Assembly: GCF_019145205.1 (NCBI RefSeq)
Contig: NZ_JAHSTT010000001.1
Coordinates: 248,001 to 312,000, forward strand
Reading direction: 5' to 3'
Origin: Pseudomonas khavaziana
GTDB lineage: Bacteria > Pseudomonadota > Gammaproteobacteria > Pseudomonadales > Pseudomonadaceae
Length of the DNA: 64,000 nt
The position numbers and the translations under genes are program-made. Under the pieces are notes generated by a model. That model did no database searches. It was not told where the DNA came from and worked only from the letters and a program-made list of their open reading frames with translations. Of the stretch, positions 6,489 through 14,794 are shown in pieces (positions within the stretch are counted from its first letter, which is position 1; each line of letters begins with the position of its first letter).

Positions 6489-8903
6489 ATGAAGGCAACG
6501 GCAGGCGGTTGGGTAAAACAGTGGCTGGGAGCCTCGGTATTAGCGGTGTCGGGGCTGGCATTGCTGCCACTTGGCATCGCCCAGGCGCAGGAGCAGCAAA
6601 GCGCCCAATTCAGGTTTGCCCTGGCCGCCAAACCGTTGCCCCAGGCCCTGAGCGATTTCAGCCGGGTCACCGGCCTCAGCGTGATCTACACCGATGAAGC
6701 GCCCTACGGTCTCTATGCCCCGGCGGTCAGCGGACAGATGAGCGCGACCCAGGCCCTGCAACGTCTGCTGAGCCAGTCAGGCTTCACCTTCCGCCAGATC
6801 GACCCCCGCACCCTGGCCCTGGAGCCGGTGCCTACCGAGGGGGCGTTGAACCTCGGTGCCACCACTATCAGCGCCGCCAACCCGACCCAGGACAGCACCA
6901 GCTACCAGCCGCCGCCCACCAGCTCGGTGATGCGTTCCCACGGCCTGCTGCTGGAAACCCCGCAAACCGTCAACGTGGTGCCGGCCCAGGTGCTACGCGA
7001 CCAGCAGCCGCGCAACCTGGATGACGCCCTGGGTAATATCAGCGGCATCACCCAGTCCAACACCCTCGGCAGCACCCAGGACGCGGTGATGTTGCGCGGT
7101 TTTGGCGACAACCGTAATGGCTCGATCATGAAGGACGGCATGCCGGTGGTGCAGGGCCGGGCCATGAACGCGACCGCCGAGCGTGTCGAAGTGCTCAAGG
7201 GCCCGTCGTCTTTGTTGTATGGCATCCAAGACCCGGGCGGCGTGGTCAATATCGTCAGCAAGAAGCCCGAGCTGGTGCAGTCCACTTCCCTGACCGCCCG
7301 TGGCTCGAGCTTCGGCAGCGGCAAGTACGGCAGCGGTGGCAACCTGGACACCACCGGCCCGCTCGGTGACAGCGGCCTGGCTTATCGACTGATCGTCGAT
7401 CATGAAGATGAAGACTACTGGCGCAACTACGGCACCCACCGTGAGACGCTGGTGGCGCCGTCCCTGGCTTGGTATGGCGACACCACCCAAGTGGCAGTGG
7501 CCTATGAGCACCGCGAATTTCTCGCGCCGTTCGACCGTGGCACCGCCATCGACCCCAAGACCAACCACCCGTTGAACATTCCCGCCACCCGTCGCCTGGA
7601 TGAGCCATTCAACAATATGGAAGGCCGCTCGGATTTGTACCGCCTCACCGTCGACCACGACCTGAACGACGACTGGAAGGCCCACTTTGGCTACAGCTGG
7701 AACCGCGAAACCTACGATGCCAGCCAGGTGCGCGTGGTCAAGGTCAACACCAACGGCACCCTGACCCGCAGCATGGATGGCACCCAGGGCGCGTTGACCA
7801 CTGACCGCTTTGCCACCGCCAGCCTCGAGGGCAAGGTGAACGTGGCCGGCATGCAGCATGACCTGGTGTTCGGCCTGGACGACGAGTACCGCAAGATCTA
7901 CCGCGCCGACCTGATCCGCCAGGCACCACGTGGCACGTTCGACTATAACAACCCGGTGTACGGCAACGAAGTGGCGGGGTCCAGAGTCAGCGCCCCGGAC
8001 AGCAACCAGACCGACCTGCTGCGCAGCGACTCGCTGTTCTTCCAGGATGCGATCCACCTGAACGATCAGTGGATCCTGGTTGGCGGCGCGCGCTACCAGA
8101 TGTACGACCAATACGCGGGCAAAGGCGTGCCGTTCACCGCCAACACTGACGGTAACGGCCAGAAATGGGTGCCGCGTGCCGGGCTGGTGTATCGCTACAC
8201 CGATGAACTGTCGTTCTACGGCAGCTATACCGAGTCGTTCAAGCCCAACTCCACCATCGCGCCACTGGCGAATAAAACCGTGCTGGACGGCAGCCTGCAA
8301 CCGGAGGAGTCCAAGGCCTGGGAGCTGGGCACCAAGTTCGATATGCCGGGACGTATCACGGCGAGTGCGGCACTGTTCACCATCGACAAGCGTAATGTGC
8401 TGGTGCAGGTCGGTGAAGGCTTGACCTCGGTCTACAGCGTGGCAGGCAAGGTGCGCTCCCGTGGCCTGGAGGTGGACGCCAGCGGCCAGTTGACCGACAA
8501 CTGGAGCCTGATCGGCAGCTATGCCTACACCGATGCCGAGGTCACCGAAGACCCGACGCTTAAAGGCAACCGCCTGCAGAACGTGGCAAAAAATACCGGC
8601 TCGCTGTCGGCGGTGTATGACTTCGGCAGCATCTTCGGCGGTGATCAATTGCGGCTCGGTGCGGGCGCCCGCTATGTGGGCAAGCGCGCCGGGGACGCGG
8701 CCAACAGCTTCGAACTGCCGAGCTACACCGTGGCCGATGTGTTCGCCAGCTATGACACCAGGCTCGAGGGGCAGAAGGTCAAGTTCCAGCTCAATGTGAA
8801 GAACCTGTTTGACCGTACTTACTACACCTCGTCGGTGAATACGCAGTTTGTGTCCATAGGCGATGCGCGGCAGGTGTCGGTGTCCAGCACGCTGACCTTC
8901 TAA
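6489..8903 (+). CDS. TonB-dependent siderophore receptor with N-terminal signalling (STN) domain
   Basis: This is an outer-membrane receptor of 804 residues from the ATG at 6489; an in-frame ATG at 6435 adds 18. After a signal peptide (cleavage near AQAQ, residue 34) comes an STN domain of about 75 residues (FALAAKPLPQALSDFSRVTG to LALEP). A plug domain follows (VMLRGFGDNRNGSIMKDGMP, LKGPSSLLYG, PGGVVNIVSKKP), then a beta-barrel ending in VSVSSTLTF with the terminal aromatic residue. It imports a ferric siderophore using TonB energy; the ligand cannot be read from sequence. STN domains normally talk to a FecR-type anti-sigma factor, but none is adjacent. A Fur-like box precedes it. Confidence 0.9.
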   Translation: MKATAGGWVKQWLGASVLAVSGLALLPLGIAQAQEQQSAQFRFALAAKPLPQALSDFSRVTGLSVIYTDEAPYGLYAPAVSGQMSATQALQRLLSQSGFTFRQIDPRTLALEPVPTEGALNLGATTISAANPTQDSTSYQPPPTSSVMRSHGLLLETPQTVNVVPAQVLRDQQPRNLDDALGNISGITQSNTLGSTQDAVMLRGFGDNRNGSIMKDGMPVVQGRAMNATAERVEVLKGPSSLLYGIQDPGGVVNIVSKKPELVQSTSLTARGSSFGSGKYGSGGNLDTTGPLGDSGLAYRLIVDHEDEDYWRNYGTHRETLVAPSLAWYGDTTQVAVAYEHREFLAPFDRGTAIDPKTNHPLNIPATRRLDEPFNNMEGRSDLYRLTVDHDLNDDWKAHFGYSWNRETYDASQVRVVKVNTNGTLTRSMDGTQGALTTDRFATASLEGKVNVAGMQHDLVFGLDDEYRKIYRADLIRQAPRGTFDYNNPVYGNEVAGSRVSAPDSNQTDLLRSDSLFFQDAIHLNDQWILVGGARYQMYDQYAGKGVPFTANTDGNGQKWVPRAGLVYRYTDELSFYGSYTESFKPNSTIAPLANKTVLDGSLQPEESKAWELGTKFDMPGRITASAALFTIDKRNVLVQVGEGLTSVYSVAGKVRSRGLEVDASGQLTDNWSLIGSYAYTDAEVTEDPTLKGNRLQNVAKNTGSLSAVYDFGSIFGGDQLRLGAGARYVGKRAGDAANSFELPSYTVADVFASYDTRLEGQKVKFQLNVKNLFDRTYYTSSVNTQFVSIGDARQVSVSSTLTF

Positions 8904-8914
8904 CGCCATCCCTT

Positions 8915-9014
8915 TGTAGGAGCGAGCTTGCTCGCGAAAAACGTCAACGCTCACGCGGGCTGCCTGGTTTAACGCGTTGCCTGTGCGTTCTTCGCGAGCA
9001 AGCTTGCTCCTACA
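8915..9014. repeat. REPIN, type A (GAGCGAGCTTGCTCGCG family)
   Basis: Two inverted REP units, beginning TGTAGGAGCGAGCTTGCTCG and ending in its complement, enclose about 50 bases. It sits between the siderophore receptor and dacB, just after the stop codon. The central segment is recognisably the same as in the other type A copies in this window, so the doublet spreads as a unit. Confidence 0.93.
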
Positions 9015-9060
9015 GTGTTAGCGTTGCCGTTATTGTTGATTTTGCGGGAACGGCACACTG

Positions 9061-10518
9061 ATGCACTTTGGGAAATGGTTTCACACCAGCGCCCTGCTGG
9101 TCGGCTTGAGCTTGTTGCTGGGCGGCTGCGCCAGCGTTTCGCAGACGTCCACGCCTGCCGCCCTGGACAAACTGTTAAGCGACCCGGCGCTGCACGGCGC
9201 CACGGTGTCGCTGATGGTGCGCGATGCCCGCACGGGTAGCACGCTCTACCAGCACAACCCGCGCACCCGGCTGGTGCCGGCTTCAAACCTCAAGCTGCTG
9301 ACCACTGCGGCCGCGATGGATGTGCTGGGGCCGCAGTACCGTTTCTCTACCCAGTTGCTCAGCAATGGCATACGCCAGGGCGACCGCCTGACCGGCAACC
9401 TTTATCTGCGTGGCCTCGGCGACCCGAGCATCCAGTTCGCCGACTATCAGGCCCTTGCCGCGCAGTTGGCCAGCCAGGGCGTGCGCCAGGTGCAGGGCGA
9501 CCTGGTGTTCGACGACACTTGGTTCGATGCCGAGCGGCTGGGTGTCGACTGGTCCCACGACGATGAAACCACCTACTACGGCGCGCAGATTTCAGCGCTG
9601 ACCGTGTCACCCAATACGGATTTCGATGCGGGCAGTGTACTGGTCACGGCCAAGGCTCCGATGCGGGCTGGCTCGCCGGTAAGTGTCGATATCTTTCCGC
9701 CCACCGATTACCTGCAACTGAGCAACCGTGCCGTGAGCGGGCCGGGCAACAGCTATGGGATCAACCGTCGCCATGGCACCAACCTGCTGCAACTCAGTGG
9801 CGCAGTGGCACCGGGTCGGCAGAGCCAGCAACTGGTCAGCGTCTGGGAACCGACGCAACTGGTGGCCAATCTGTTTGAGCAGGCGTTGGCGCAGCAGGGG
9901 ATTATGGTATTGGGGCGCCGGGTGATTGGCGGGGCGAGTCCGGCAGCAGTGACGGTCCTGGCCGAGCACCAATCGGCGCCATTGCAGGAGCTGATCGTGC
10001 CGCTGCTCAAGCTCTCTAACAACAACATGTCCGAAGCCTTGCTCAAGGCCATGGGGCGCCAGACCGCCAATCGCGGCACGGCGGCGGCGGGCGTGGTGGC
10101 AGTGGGCGGGTTCCTCAAGCGCCAGGGGATGGACACGGCCGCACTCAATCAAGTGGATGGCTCCGGCCTGTCGCGACGTAACCTGGTGTCTTCGCAAGCC
10201 CTCACCGACCTGTTGCTGGCGGCGAGCAAGCAACCATGGTTCAACGCCTGGTACAGCGCGCTGCCGATTGCCGGCAACACTGACCGCATGACCGGCGGTA
10301 GTCTGGGGCATCGCCTGCGCGCCACCCCAGCGCAAAACAACCTGCATGCCAAGACCGGCTCCATGGGCGGCGTGTCGTCATTGAGCGGTTACCTCACCGA
10401 CGCCCACGGGCGCAAGCTGGTGTTCTCGATGCTGACCAACAACTATGTGGTGGCCGGCGCGCAGGTCAAGGCGCTGGAGGATCGCGTGGCCGTGGCCCTG
10501 TCACGCAGCGAGGATTGA
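9061..10518 (+). CDS. dacB: D-alanyl-D-alanine carboxypeptidase/endopeptidase, PBP4 type
   Basis: The 485-residue protein trims and cleaves peptidoglycan cross-links in the periplasm. The three penicillin-binding motifs are present: S75-N-L-K78 (nucleophile and base), SNN in LSNNNMSEALLK near residue 320, and KTG in KTGSMGGVSS near residue 430. As in PBP4/DacB, a long insertion lies between the first two motifs. The N-terminus has a lipobox (LLLGGC, Cys23), so it is probably a lipoprotein rather than a soluble periplasmic enzyme. In P. aeruginosa, loss of DacB activity triggers AmpC beta-lactamase. It converges with hmgR, with one base between the stop codons. Confidence 0.92.
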   Translation: MHFGKWFHTSALLVGLSLLLGGCASVSQTSTPAALDKLLSDPALHGATVSLMVRDARTGSTLYQHNPRTRLVPASNLKLLTTAAAMDVLGPQYRFSTQLLSNGIRQGDRLTGNLYLRGLGDPSIQFADYQALAAQLASQGVRQVQGDLVFDDTWFDAERLGVDWSHDDETTYYGAQISALTVSPNTDFDAGSVLVTAKAPMRAGSPVSVDIFPPTDYLQLSNRAVSGPGNSYGINRRHGTNLLQLSGAVAPGRQSQQLVSVWEPTQLVANLFEQALAQQGIMVLGRRVIGGASPAAVTVLAEHQSAPLQELIVPLLKLSNNNMSEALLKAMGRQTANRGTAAAGVVAVGGFLKRQGMDTAALNQVDGSGLSRRNLVSSQALTDLLLAASKQPWFNAWYSALPIAGNTDRMTGGSLGHRLRATPAQNNLHAKTGSMGGVSSLSGYLTDAHGRKLVFSMLTNNYVVAGAQVKALEDRVAVALSRSED

Positions 10519-10519
10519 T

Positions 10520-11299
10520 TCAGGGCTGATAGCCCATGCGCCAACTCACGGCCCGGGTCGCTGCCAGTAGATGCTGCGCCGCCGGGCCATCTTCATCGGC
10601 GTGAAACAGTGATGTCGGGCCGACTACGGTCATCACCGCCGCCACGTGCCCGACCGCATTGAACACCGGCGCCGACAACGCATCCACGCCGGGCATCAGC
10701 AAGCCATGCACAAAATGCAGGCCACGGCTGCGGATCTGCTCGCACACCGTGGCGTAGGCCTGATCGTCCGCCAGTAAGTGGGCGGTGCCGGCTTGAATCT
10801 CGCGTTCGCGCAATTCCACGGTTTCCCTCGATGGCAGGTAGGCGCTGAACACCAGCCCGGTGGACGAACTGAGCAATGGCAATACCGATCCCAACTGCGT
10901 CACCACCGTGACGGCACGCACCGCCGGCTCGATCTGCACCACCGTCGCGCCCTGGTTGCCCCACACCGCCAGAAAGCAGGTTTCATTCAATTCATCGCGC
11001 AGCTCCGCCAGGGGCATCGCCCCGACTTTCAACACATCCATGCTGCCCAGCGCCGCCAGGCCCACGCGCAACGCTTCGCGGCCCAGGCCGTAATGGTTGG
11101 TGGCGGCGTTCTGTTCGGCAAAACCCGAGGCGATCAACGCCTGTAAATAGCGGTGGACCTTGCTCGCCGGCATCTGCACATGTTCGGCCAGGCGTGACAA
11201 CGAGGTGGAGGGAGACAGTTCGGCCAGGGCCTTGAGGATATCGGTGCCAACTTCCGCCGAGCGGACTTTCTGTTTACCGGTGTCGCGGGGCTTTTCCAT
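10520..11299 (-). CDS. hmgR: IclR-family regulator of homogentisate catabolism
   Basis: The protein has 259 residues from the ATG at 11299; an upstream TTG at 11362 is less likely. The N-terminal winged helix (residues 12-75, with LSRLAEHVQMPASKVHRYLQAL) is followed by the IclR effector-binding domain (about 90-255, ending ATRAVSWRMGYQP). It is divergent from hmgA, and in P. putida HmgR of this family represses the hmg genes until homogentisate binds. A palindromic operator candidate lies in the shared promoter region. The assignment rests on family plus position. Confidence 0.87.
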   Translation of the reverse strand: MEKPRDTGKQKVRSAEVGTDILKALAELSPSTSLSRLAEHVQMPASKVHRYLQALIASGFAEQNAATNHYGLGREALRVGLAALGSMDVLKVGAMPLAELRDELNETCFLAVWGNQGATVVQIEPAVRAVTVVTQLGSVLPLLSSSTGLVFSAYLPSRETVELREREIQAGTAHLLADDQAYATVCEQIRSRGLHFVHGLLMPGVDALSAPVFNAVGHVAAVMTVVGPTSLFHADEDGPAAQHLLAATRAVSWRMGYQP

Positions 11300-11363
11300 G
11301 GAAGGGCGAGAATCCGAGAGATGAATGGGCGTCTTTATAGCTTGACGCTCGAAAGCGATCAAA

Positions 11364-11378
11364 TTACGTTATGCGTAA
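11364..11378. promoter_or_regulatory. Candidate HmgR operator in the hmgR-hmgA promoter region
   Basis: TTACGTTATGCGTAA is a 15-base near-perfect palindrome (TTACG and CGTAA arms around a five-base centre). A further half-site, ATTACG, lies at 11383-11388. It is about 40 bases before the hmgA start and 65 before hmgR, where a repressor of both genes would bind. Confidence 0.5.
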
Positions 11379-11419
11379 CTGAATTACGATAAAAATAACT
11401 TGTGTACAGAGGAAGATCC

Positions 11420-12703
11420 ATGGACCTCGAATACCTGTCGGGCTTCGGCAATGAATTCGCCAGCGAAGCCTTGCCTGGCGCGCTGCCGGTCGGGCAGAAC
11501 TCGCCGCAAAAAGCCCCCTACGGGCTCTACACCGAACTGTTTTCCGGCACCGCTTTCACCATGGCTCGCAGCGAAGCGCGGCGCACCTGGTTGTACCGCA
11601 TCCAGCCGTCGGCCAACCACCCGGCGTTCATCAAGCTGGAACGGCAATTGGCGGGTGGCCCGTTGGGCGCGGTGACGCCTAATCGCCTGCGTTGGAACCC
11701 GTTGGACATTCCGAGTGAACCGACGGACTTTATCGACGGCCTGGTCGGCATGGTGGCCAACTCGGGGTCGGAAAAACCTTCGGGCATCAGCATCTACCAC
11801 TACCGCGCCAATCGCTCGATGGAGCGCGTGTTCTTTAATGCTGACGGCGAACTGTTGATCGTCCCCGAGCAAGGCCGCTTGCGTATTGCCACCGAACTCG
11901 GCGTGCTGGATGTCGAGCCGCTGGAAATCATCGTGCTGCCCCGTGGCTTGAAATTCCGCATCGAGCTGCTGGATGCGCAAGCACGCGGCTACGTCGCGGA
12001 AAACCATGGCGCGCCGTTGCGCCTGCCGGATCTCGGACCTATCGGCAGCAACGGCCTGGCCAACGCTCGCGACTTCCTTACACCCGTTGCCCATTATGAA
12101 GATCTCAAGCAACCTACAACGCTGGTGCAGAAATTCCTCGGTGAACTGTGGGCCTGCGAGCTCGATCATTCGCCACTCAACGTCGTCGCCTGGCACGGCA
12201 ATAACGTACCGTACAAATACGACCTGCGGCGTTTCAACACGATCGGCACGGTGAGTTTCGATCACCCGGACCCGTCGATCTTCACCGTATTGACCTCGCC
12301 CACCAGCGTGCATGGCCTGGCCAACCTCGACTTCGTGATTTTCCCGCCGCGCTGGATGGTGGCCGAGAACACCTTCCGTCCACCGTGGTTCCACCGCAAC
12401 CTGATGAACGAATACATGGGCTTGATCCAGGGTGCCTACGATGCCAAGGCCGAAGGCTTCCTGCCCGGCGGCGCGTCGCTGCACAGTTGCATGAGCGCCC
12501 ACGGCCCGGACGGCGAGACCTGCACCAAAGCCATCAATGCAGACCTGGCGCCGCACAAGATCGATAACACCATGGCCTTCATGTTCGAGACTAGCCAAGT
12601 GCTGCGCCCGACCCAGTTCGCCCTGGAGTGCCCGCAACTGCAACCTGCTTACGACGCGTGCTGGGCCTCGTTGCCCGCCACCTTCAACCCGAATCGGAGA
12701 TAA
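11420..12703 (+). CDS. hmgA: Homogentisate 1,2-dioxygenase
   Basis: The 427-residue protein is the full family length. It opens the aromatic ring of homogentisate to maleylacetoacetate in tyrosine and phenylalanine catabolism. The start at 11420 has a GAGGAAG ribosome-binding site and gives the classic N-terminus [19 protein letters not shown]. The iron-binding region is clear: [18 protein letters not shown] supplies His and Glu, and the later [12 protein letters not shown] supplies the second His (around residues 320-365). It is the first gene of hmgA-fahA-maiA, with fahA starting three bases after its stop. It is probably repressed by divergent HmgR. Confidence 0.97.
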   Translation: MDLEYLSGFGNEFASEALPGALPVGQNSPQKAPYGLYTELFSGTAFTMARSEARRTWLYRIQPSANHPAFIKLERQLAGGPLGAVTPNRLRWNPLDIPSEPTDFIDGLVGMVANSGSEKPSGISIYHYRANRSMERVFFNADGELLIVPEQGRLRIATELGVLDVEPLEIIVLPRGLKFRIELLDAQARGYVAENHGAPLRLPDLGPIGSNGLANARDFLTPVAHYEDLKQPTTLVQKFLGELWACELDHSPLNVVAWHGNNVPYKYDLRRFNTIGTVSFDHPDPSIFTVLTSPTSVHGLANLDFVIFPPRWMVAENTFRPPWFHRNLMNEYMGLIQGAYDAKAEGFLPGGASLHSCMSAHGPDGETCTKAINADLAPHKIDNTMAFMFETSQVLRPTQFALECPQLQPAYDACWASLPATFNPNRR

Positions 12704-12706
12704 CTC

Positions 12707-13993
12707 ATGACGCAACCGACGCCTACCCGTAGCTGGGTGGCCTCCGCCAACGGCCACGCAGATTTCCCCCTGCAAAACCTGCCCCTGGGCATATTCAGCA
12801 TCAATGGCTCGGCACCGCGCAGTGGCGTGGCGATTGGCGACGCGATCCTCGACCTGCACGCAGCGCTGGACGAGTTTGACGGTGAAGCCCGACGTGCCGT
12901 CGAAGCCACGGCGGGTGGGCAACTGAACGCCTTCTTCGAACTCGGCCGGGGCCCACGGGTGGCGTTGCGCGAGCGTCTGTTGGAGCTGCTGGCCGAAGGC
13001 AGCAAGCTGCAAACCCGCGAGGCGCAGGTGCTGCACCGTGCTATCGATTGCCAGATGCACTTGCCGGCCAGGATCAATGACTACACCGACTTCTACGTCG
13101 GCATCGAGCACGCGCAGAATGTTGGCAAATTGTTCCGCCCGGATAATCCACTGCTGCCGAACTACAAGTACGTGCCGATTGGCTACCATGGCCGTGCCTC
13201 GACCATTCGCCCTTCAGGTACGGATGTACGGCGCCCTAAAGGCCAGACCCTGCCGGCCGGCCAAACCGAGCCGACATTTGGTCCTTGTGCGCGCCTGGAC
13301 TATGAGTTGGAACTGGGCATCTGGATCGGCCAGGGCAATGCCATGGGCGACGCGATTGCCATCGGCGATGCCGCCGAGCATATCGCCGGCTTCTGCTTGC
13401 TCAACGACTGGTCGGCGCGGGACATCCAGGCTTGGGAATACCAGCCGCTGGGGCCGTTCCTGTCCAAAAGCTTTATCACCAGCATCTCGCCATGGGTAGT
13501 GACGGCCGAAGCGCTGGAGCCATTCCGTAAAGCACAACCGGCGCGGCCCGAGGGTGATCCACAACCCTTGTCGTATCTCTTGGATAAGCGCGATCAGAAC
13601 GCGGGTGCCTTTGATATCGAACTGGAGGTGCTGTTGACCACGGCTTCGATGCGTGAGCAGAACCTGCCCGCTCATCGCTTGACCTTGAGTAACACCGAGC
13701 ACATGTACTGGACCGTGGCGCAAATGGTTGCGCATCACAGCGTCAACGGCTGCCAGTTGCAGGCCGGTGATCTGTTCGGCTCGGGCACCTTGTCCGGTCC
13801 GCAACCGGGGCAGTTTGGCAGCCTGTTGGAAATCACCGAAGGCGGTAAGAAGCCAATCGAATTGCCCAGCGGGGAGGTGCGTAAATTCCTCGAGGACGGC
13901 GACGAAATCATCCTGCGTGGCCGTTGCATCCGCGAAGGGTTTGCCAGCATTGGCTTTGGTGAATGCCGCGGCACCGTGGTCGCGGCGCGTTGA
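12707..13993 (+). CDS. fahA: Fumarylacetoacetase
   Basis: The 428-residue protein hydrolyses fumarylacetoacetate to fumarate and acetoacetate, the last step of homogentisate breakdown. The N-terminal domain is followed by the FAH catalytic fold. YTDFYVGIEHAQNVGKLFRP carries the first metal-site aspartate, YELELGIWIG gives the two metal-binding glutamates near residues 205-210, and LLNDWSARDIQAWEYQPLGPFLSKSF has the conserved aspartate and substrate region. It lies between hmgA and maiA with very short gaps, consistent with one transcript. Confidence 0.96.
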   Translation: MTQPTPTRSWVASANGHADFPLQNLPLGIFSINGSAPRSGVAIGDAILDLHAALDEFDGEARRAVEATAGGQLNAFFELGRGPRVALRERLLELLAEGSKLQTREAQVLHRAIDCQMHLPARINDYTDFYVGIEHAQNVGKLFRPDNPLLPNYKYVPIGYHGRASTIRPSGTDVRRPKGQTLPAGQTEPTFGPCARLDYELELGIWIGQGNAMGDAIAIGDAAEHIAGFCLLNDWSARDIQAWEYQPLGPFLSKSFITSISPWVVTAEALEPFRKAQPARPEGDPQPLSYLLDKRDQNAGAFDIELEVLLTTASMREQNLPAHRLTLSNTEHMYWTVAQMVAHHSVNGCQLQAGDLFGSGTLSGPQPGQFGSLLEITEGGKKPIELPSGEVRKFLEDGDEIILRGRCIREGFASIGFGECRGTVVAAR

Positions 13994-14005
13994 GAGGGCA
14001 GGGCA

Positions 14006-14641
14006 ATGGAACTCTATACCTACTACCGTTCCACCGCCTCGTATCGGGTACGGATTGCCCTGGCGCTCAAGGGCCTGGACTTCACCGCGTTGCTGGTCAA
14101 CCTGCTGGTGCCGGCAGGCGGCGCCAATCACCAGCCTGAGTACCTGGCGATCAACCCGCAAGGGCGCGTGCCGGCGTTGCGCACTGATGAAGGCGCGCTG
14201 CTGATTCAGTCACAGGCGATCGTTGAGTACCTGGAGGAATGTTATCCACAGGTACCGCTGCTTCCGAAAGATCCCGCGTCCCGTGCCCACCAGCGCGCAG
14301 TGGCGTCGATCATCGCCTGCGATATCCACCCGTTGCATAACTCCAGCACTCAAAACCTGTTGCGTAAGTGGGGGCATGATGAAACGCAACTGCTCGAGTG
14401 GATCGCCCATTGGGTCAGCCAGGGCTTGGGCGCGGTGGAACAGTTGATTGGCGATGACGGGTTTTGCTTCGGCGCGCAGCCGGGCATGGCGGATGCGTTT
14501 CTGATACCCCAGCTGTATGCGGCCGAGCGCTTCAAGGTGCCGTTGGGCGCGTACCCGCGTATCGGCCGAGTAGCGGCGTTGGCGGCGCAGCATCCAGCGT
14601 TTGTGCAGGCTCATCCTGCCAACCAACCTGACACCCCTTAG
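14006..14641 (+). CDS. maiA: Maleylacetoacetate isomerase (zeta-class glutathione transferase)
   Basis: This 211-residue protein uses glutathione to isomerise maleylacetoacetate to fumarylacetoacetate. It has an N-terminal thioredoxin-like GST domain with YYRSTASYRVRIALALKG, where zeta GSTs carry the catalytic serine, and QSQAIVEYLEE, the glutathione-contacting SNAIL-type motif. The C-terminal helical domain ends near PAFVQAHPANQPD. It is the third gene of the homogentisate operon, 12 bases after fahA. A REPIN separates it from the transporter. Confidence 0.95.
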   Translation: MELYTYYRSTASYRVRIALALKGLDFTALLVNLLVPAGGANHQPEYLAINPQGRVPALRTDEGALLIQSQAIVEYLEECYPQVPLLPKDPASRAHQRAVASIIACDIHPLHNSSTQNLLRKWGHDETQLLEWIAHWVSQGLGAVEQLIGDDGFCFGAQPGMADAFLIPQLYAAERFKVPLGAYPRIGRVAALAAQHPAFVQAHPANQPDTP

Positions 14642-14666
14642 TTTTCAGAAACTGCCTAAATCCAAA

Positions 14667-14755
14667 TGTGGGAGGGGGCTTGCTCCCGATTGCTGTGTAT
14701 CAGCAATAAGTTTGGCAACTGGCACACCGCTATCGGGAGCAAGCCCCCTCCCACA
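14667..14755. repeat. REPIN, type B (GGGGGCTTGCTCCCGAT family)
   Basis: This is an inverted doublet of about 89 bases beginning TGTGGGAGGGGGCTTGCTCC and ending with its complement CCCCCTCCCACA. It lies between maiA and the MFS transporter gene, starting 25 bases after the maiA stop. Confidence 0.93.
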
Positions 14756-14794
14756 TTTGATCGTGCCAACATAAAAAAATAAAGGTACCTTGCG

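Noticed and set aside
6993..8954. A 653-codon open frame opposite the siderophore receptor, and similar frames opposite fecA, pepA, lepA and hmgA/fahA
   Set aside because: Their translations are rich in Arg, His, Val and Gln without domain patterns, while the sense genes are full length. They are by-products of third-position GC bias.
10860..11362. TTG start for hmgR at 11362
   Set aside because: It would place the gene's start inside the candidate promoter/operator region shared with hmgA. The ATG at 11299 gives a normal IclR N-terminus.
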